This document shows, in pieces, positions 62,321 through 64,000 of a stretch of DNA of 64,000 bases. The translations under genes and the position numbers were made by a program. Positions within the stretch are counted from its first letter, which is position 1, and each line of letters begins with the position of its first letter. The notes beneath the pieces are model-generated. The model worked only from the letters and a program-made list of their open reading frames with translations. It was not told the origin of the DNA and searched no databases. Source of the DNA: Anaerococcus sp. Marseille-P3625 (lineage in GTDB: Bacteria > Bacillota > Clostridia > Tissierellales > Peptoniphilaceae). The stretch spans positions 769,262-833,261 of the forward strand of contig NZ_OCTP01000011.1 of the NCBI RefSeq assembly GCF_900232825.1, read 5' to 3'.

Positions 62321-63487
62321 ATGAAATCATTTAAAAACAAAATCGTAGCAAGCGTATTAGCTTTTACCCTAGTTGGTGGAGCATTCGTAATTAATCCAAA
62401 TGTAGCAGAAGCAGCAAGCAAACCATTAAACATCAAAAAAGTATTAAATCTTCCAGCTGAAGGTGTAACAACACCAGCAGAAATATTTACTTTTACATTT
62501 ACTGGTCACAGTATAGATGGTGATACAACAAAAGCGGCCAATCTTCCAAAAGTTTCTGATGTAACAATAGCATACACAGCTGATGATAAAGATGATAAAG
62601 ATACTAAAAAAGATGGTAAACAACTTATCAAAGAATCAGCTGACGCCCTAGCAAATGTGAAATTTACAGCTGCTGGTCAATATACTTATACTGTAGTAGA
62701 AACTAAAGGTAATACAAAAGATATGACCTATTCACAAGCTGAATATCTAGTATCTTTATTTGTAAAAAAAGTTGGAGAAAAATACGAAGTAACAGATATC
62801 CAAATCAAACAAACAAAAAATGATAAGGGTGAAGATGTTACTCAAAAGAAAACTGGATACCAACCAGGAGATGAGGACGATACTACAAAAGATAAAAACA
62901 AATTTGCCTTCGTAAACAATTACGACAAAAAAGATGGTAATGATAATCCAACAGGCGGACCAGAAATTCAAGGTGCTGATAAAAAAGGTTTTGCTTTAAG
63001 AAAAACTATCACAGATTCAACCCCAGATACAAATGCAGAATTTACATTTAATCTAACAGTAGCAAAACCAGTAGGCTCAAATTCTGATGCAACAGAATTT
63101 AAGTATTTTGTAGTAGATGGGAATGGTACAGCTGGTACAGAACAAAGTGAAAAATATGGACAAGCTTTTGATGTAGTTTTAAAACACTATCAAAGAATAG
63201 TATTTAAAGAAGTTTTACTAGGTTCAAAGATAACCTTTGACGAAACAGTTGCTGGTGCTTATACAGGTTCTGTAAAATCTTCTACCTTTAATGGTACAGC
63301 AGGAACTGGTAAAGAAGGTATCATCGGTGATCAAGCTGGTGGAAACTTTGTAGAATATGAAAACAAAACCCAAACAGCAACAGGTTTACTAGTTGACAAC
63401 TTACCATTTATCGCTCTAGTAGCTGTAGCTGGTGCTGGTATTGCTTTCTTTGTAAAAAACAGAAAAGAAGAGGAAGCTTTAGCATAA
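62321..63487 (+). CDS. Backbone pilin, FctA/Spy0128-like, with two isopeptide domains
   Basis: 388 residues. Signal peptide with probable cleavage after residue 31 (VAEA). Two FctA-type domains follow. Candidate isopeptide residues are Lys39/Lys40, Glu127 (VVETKG) and Asn199/200 (FVNNY) in the first, and Lys228 (LRKTI), Glu297 (FKEVL) and Asn348 (YENKT) in the second. The C-terminus has TATG instead of LPxTG, then LLVDNLPF, a membrane helix and a KNRKEEE tail. GAAAGGAAAG precedes the ATG. It would polymerise through the following sortase. Confidence 0.85.
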   Translation: MKSFKNKIVASVLAFTLVGGAFVINPNVAEAASKPLNIKKVLNLPAEGVTTPAEIFTFTFTGHSIDGDTTKAANLPKVSDVTIAYTADDKDDKDTKKDGKQLIKESADALANVKFTAAGQYTYTVVETKGNTKDMTYSQAEYLVSLFVKKVGEKYEVTDIQIKQTKNDKGEDVTQKKTGYQPGDEDDTTKDKNKFAFVNNYDKKDGNDNPTGGPEIQGADKKGFALRKTITDSTPDTNAEFTFNLTVAKPVGSNSDATEFKYFVVDGNGTAGTEQSEKYGQAFDVVLKHYQRIVFKEVLLGSKITFDETVAGAYTGSVKSSTFNGTAGTGKEGIIGDQAGGNFVEYENKTQTATGLLVDNLPFIALVAVAGAGIAFFVKNRKEEEALA

Positions 63488-63508
63488 GCCTTAGTATAAC
63501 TTTATTTT

Positions 63509-64000
63509 ATGGATAGTAAGGAAAATACTAAAGATAATTTATCAAAAACTGATGATTTGCAAGGGGAAGAGAAATCTTCCCCAAGCTTAGAAAAAAAAAT
63601 AATTCTAACAGATGAACAAAAGAGAAAATTAAAAAAAATTAGACTTGCATCTAGATTTGTGGATTATATAATTTTATTTATTTCTATAATGTCACTTATC
63701 ATAGCAATTTACGCTTTTTGGGATACACACCAGCTTTTAGAGATTGCTGATAGCCAAACCTATTCTGCATATAAGCCAGATAGTGAGGATGATTTAAGTT
63801 TTTCTGATCTAAAAAAAATAAATTCTGATGTTTTGGGCTGGATAGATGTTTATGGGACAAAAATTGACTATCCAATTGTTCAAGGCAAGGATAATGACGA
63901 GTATTTAAACAAAACCGTTCTTGGCAAGTTTTCTACAACTGGTTCGATTTTCCTAGATGCAGCCAATAGCAAAGATTTTTCCGATTTCCAAAATGTTCTT
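63509..64000 (+). CDS. Class B sortase (pilus type), C-terminus cut by window edge
   Basis: 164 residues are visible, all in one open frame. A charged, Ser/Lys-rich N-terminus of about 50 residues is followed by a membrane helix (VDYIILFISIMSLIIAIYAF). The start of the sortase barrel has INSDVLGWIDVYGTKIDYPIVQGKDNDEYLNKT, with GSIFLDAANS, the class B pattern. The catalytic His and Cys lie beyond the edge. It starts 21 bp after the pilin stop, and I see no Shine-Dalgarno before the ATG at 63509, though an in-frame stop upstream rules out an earlier start nearby. It should cross-link the pilin. Confidence 0.88.
   Translation, partial: MDSKENTKDNLSKTDDLQGEEKSSPSLEKKIILTDEQKRKLKKIRLASRFVDYIILFISIMSLIIAIYAFWDTHQLLEIADSQTYSAYKPDSEDDLSFSDLKKINSDVLGWIDVYGTKIDYPIVQGKDNDEYLNKTVLGKFSTTGSIFLDAANSKDFSDFQNVL

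Overview
The window is AT-rich chromosomal DNA from a low-GC Gram-positive anaerobe. The gene content fits the Peptoniphilaceae, with an Anaerococcus-like species my best guess: DnaA/gyrase origin order, V-type ATPase, rubrerythrins, an FCT-like pilus and no sporulation genes. The genus is inferred from gene content and style only. The replication origin is inside the window (about 21.1-23.4 kb). Genes to its left are almost all on the minus strand and most genes to its right on the plus strand, so both arms are read co-directionally with replication. I saw no rRNA, tRNA, insertion sequence, prophage or CRISPR array.

Left arm (1-20.9 kb, minus strand). A promoter near 11.95 kb drives a long operon: a FocA-type formate channel, NuoE- and NuoF-like flavin/Fe-S subunits, a NuoG-like Fe-S subunit, a cysteine-type formate dehydrogenase, a ferritin-like protein, MobA, FdhD, MoeA, a MoeA fused to a periplasmic-binding-type domain, and a TupA-like tungstate/molybdate-binding lipoprotein cut by the window edge. 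A separate operon upstream (moaA-moaC-MOSC-moaB) makes the cofactor precursor. Together they form one metabolic block: oxyanion uptake, pterin cofactor synthesis and insertion, formate exchange and formate/NAD(P)H electron transfer. Next comes an unassigned four-gene operon (acyl-CoA-dehydrogenase-like, signal-less PhnD-like, short MetE-like, OsmC-like). The conserved jag-yidC-yidD-rnpA-rpmH cluster follows.

Origin and right arm. oriC is split around dnaA, and a DnaA-box/GC/DnaA-trio array lies just before dnaN. The operon dnaN-S4-recF-gyrB-gyrA runs on into an RsbV/RsbW/SigB-like stress-sigma module whose RsbW is shortened and appears to lack the ATP-binding motifs. Then come a secreted nuclease, panT-like/coaX with a long structured leader, small DUF proteins, a CPBP protease, pgi, galE plus a nucleotidyltransferase, yajC, an orphan EIIA-Man, a rubrerythrin with a Fur-like box, and a TetR-MMPL-heptad-repeat efflux module with two matching palindromic operators.

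The 48.1-56.6 kb segment is a complete V-type ATPase operon (H-I-K-E-C-F-A-B-D) whose K subunit carries the Na+-site residues, followed by a CorC-like protein. A 6-phosphofructokinase with PPi-type residues follows. The window ends inside a pilus locus ordered adhesin, SipA-like signal peptidase homologue, FctA-like backbone pilin, class B sortase. This is the order of streptococcal FCT islands, with unusual sorting motifs and a signal-peptidase homologue lacking its catalytic lysine.
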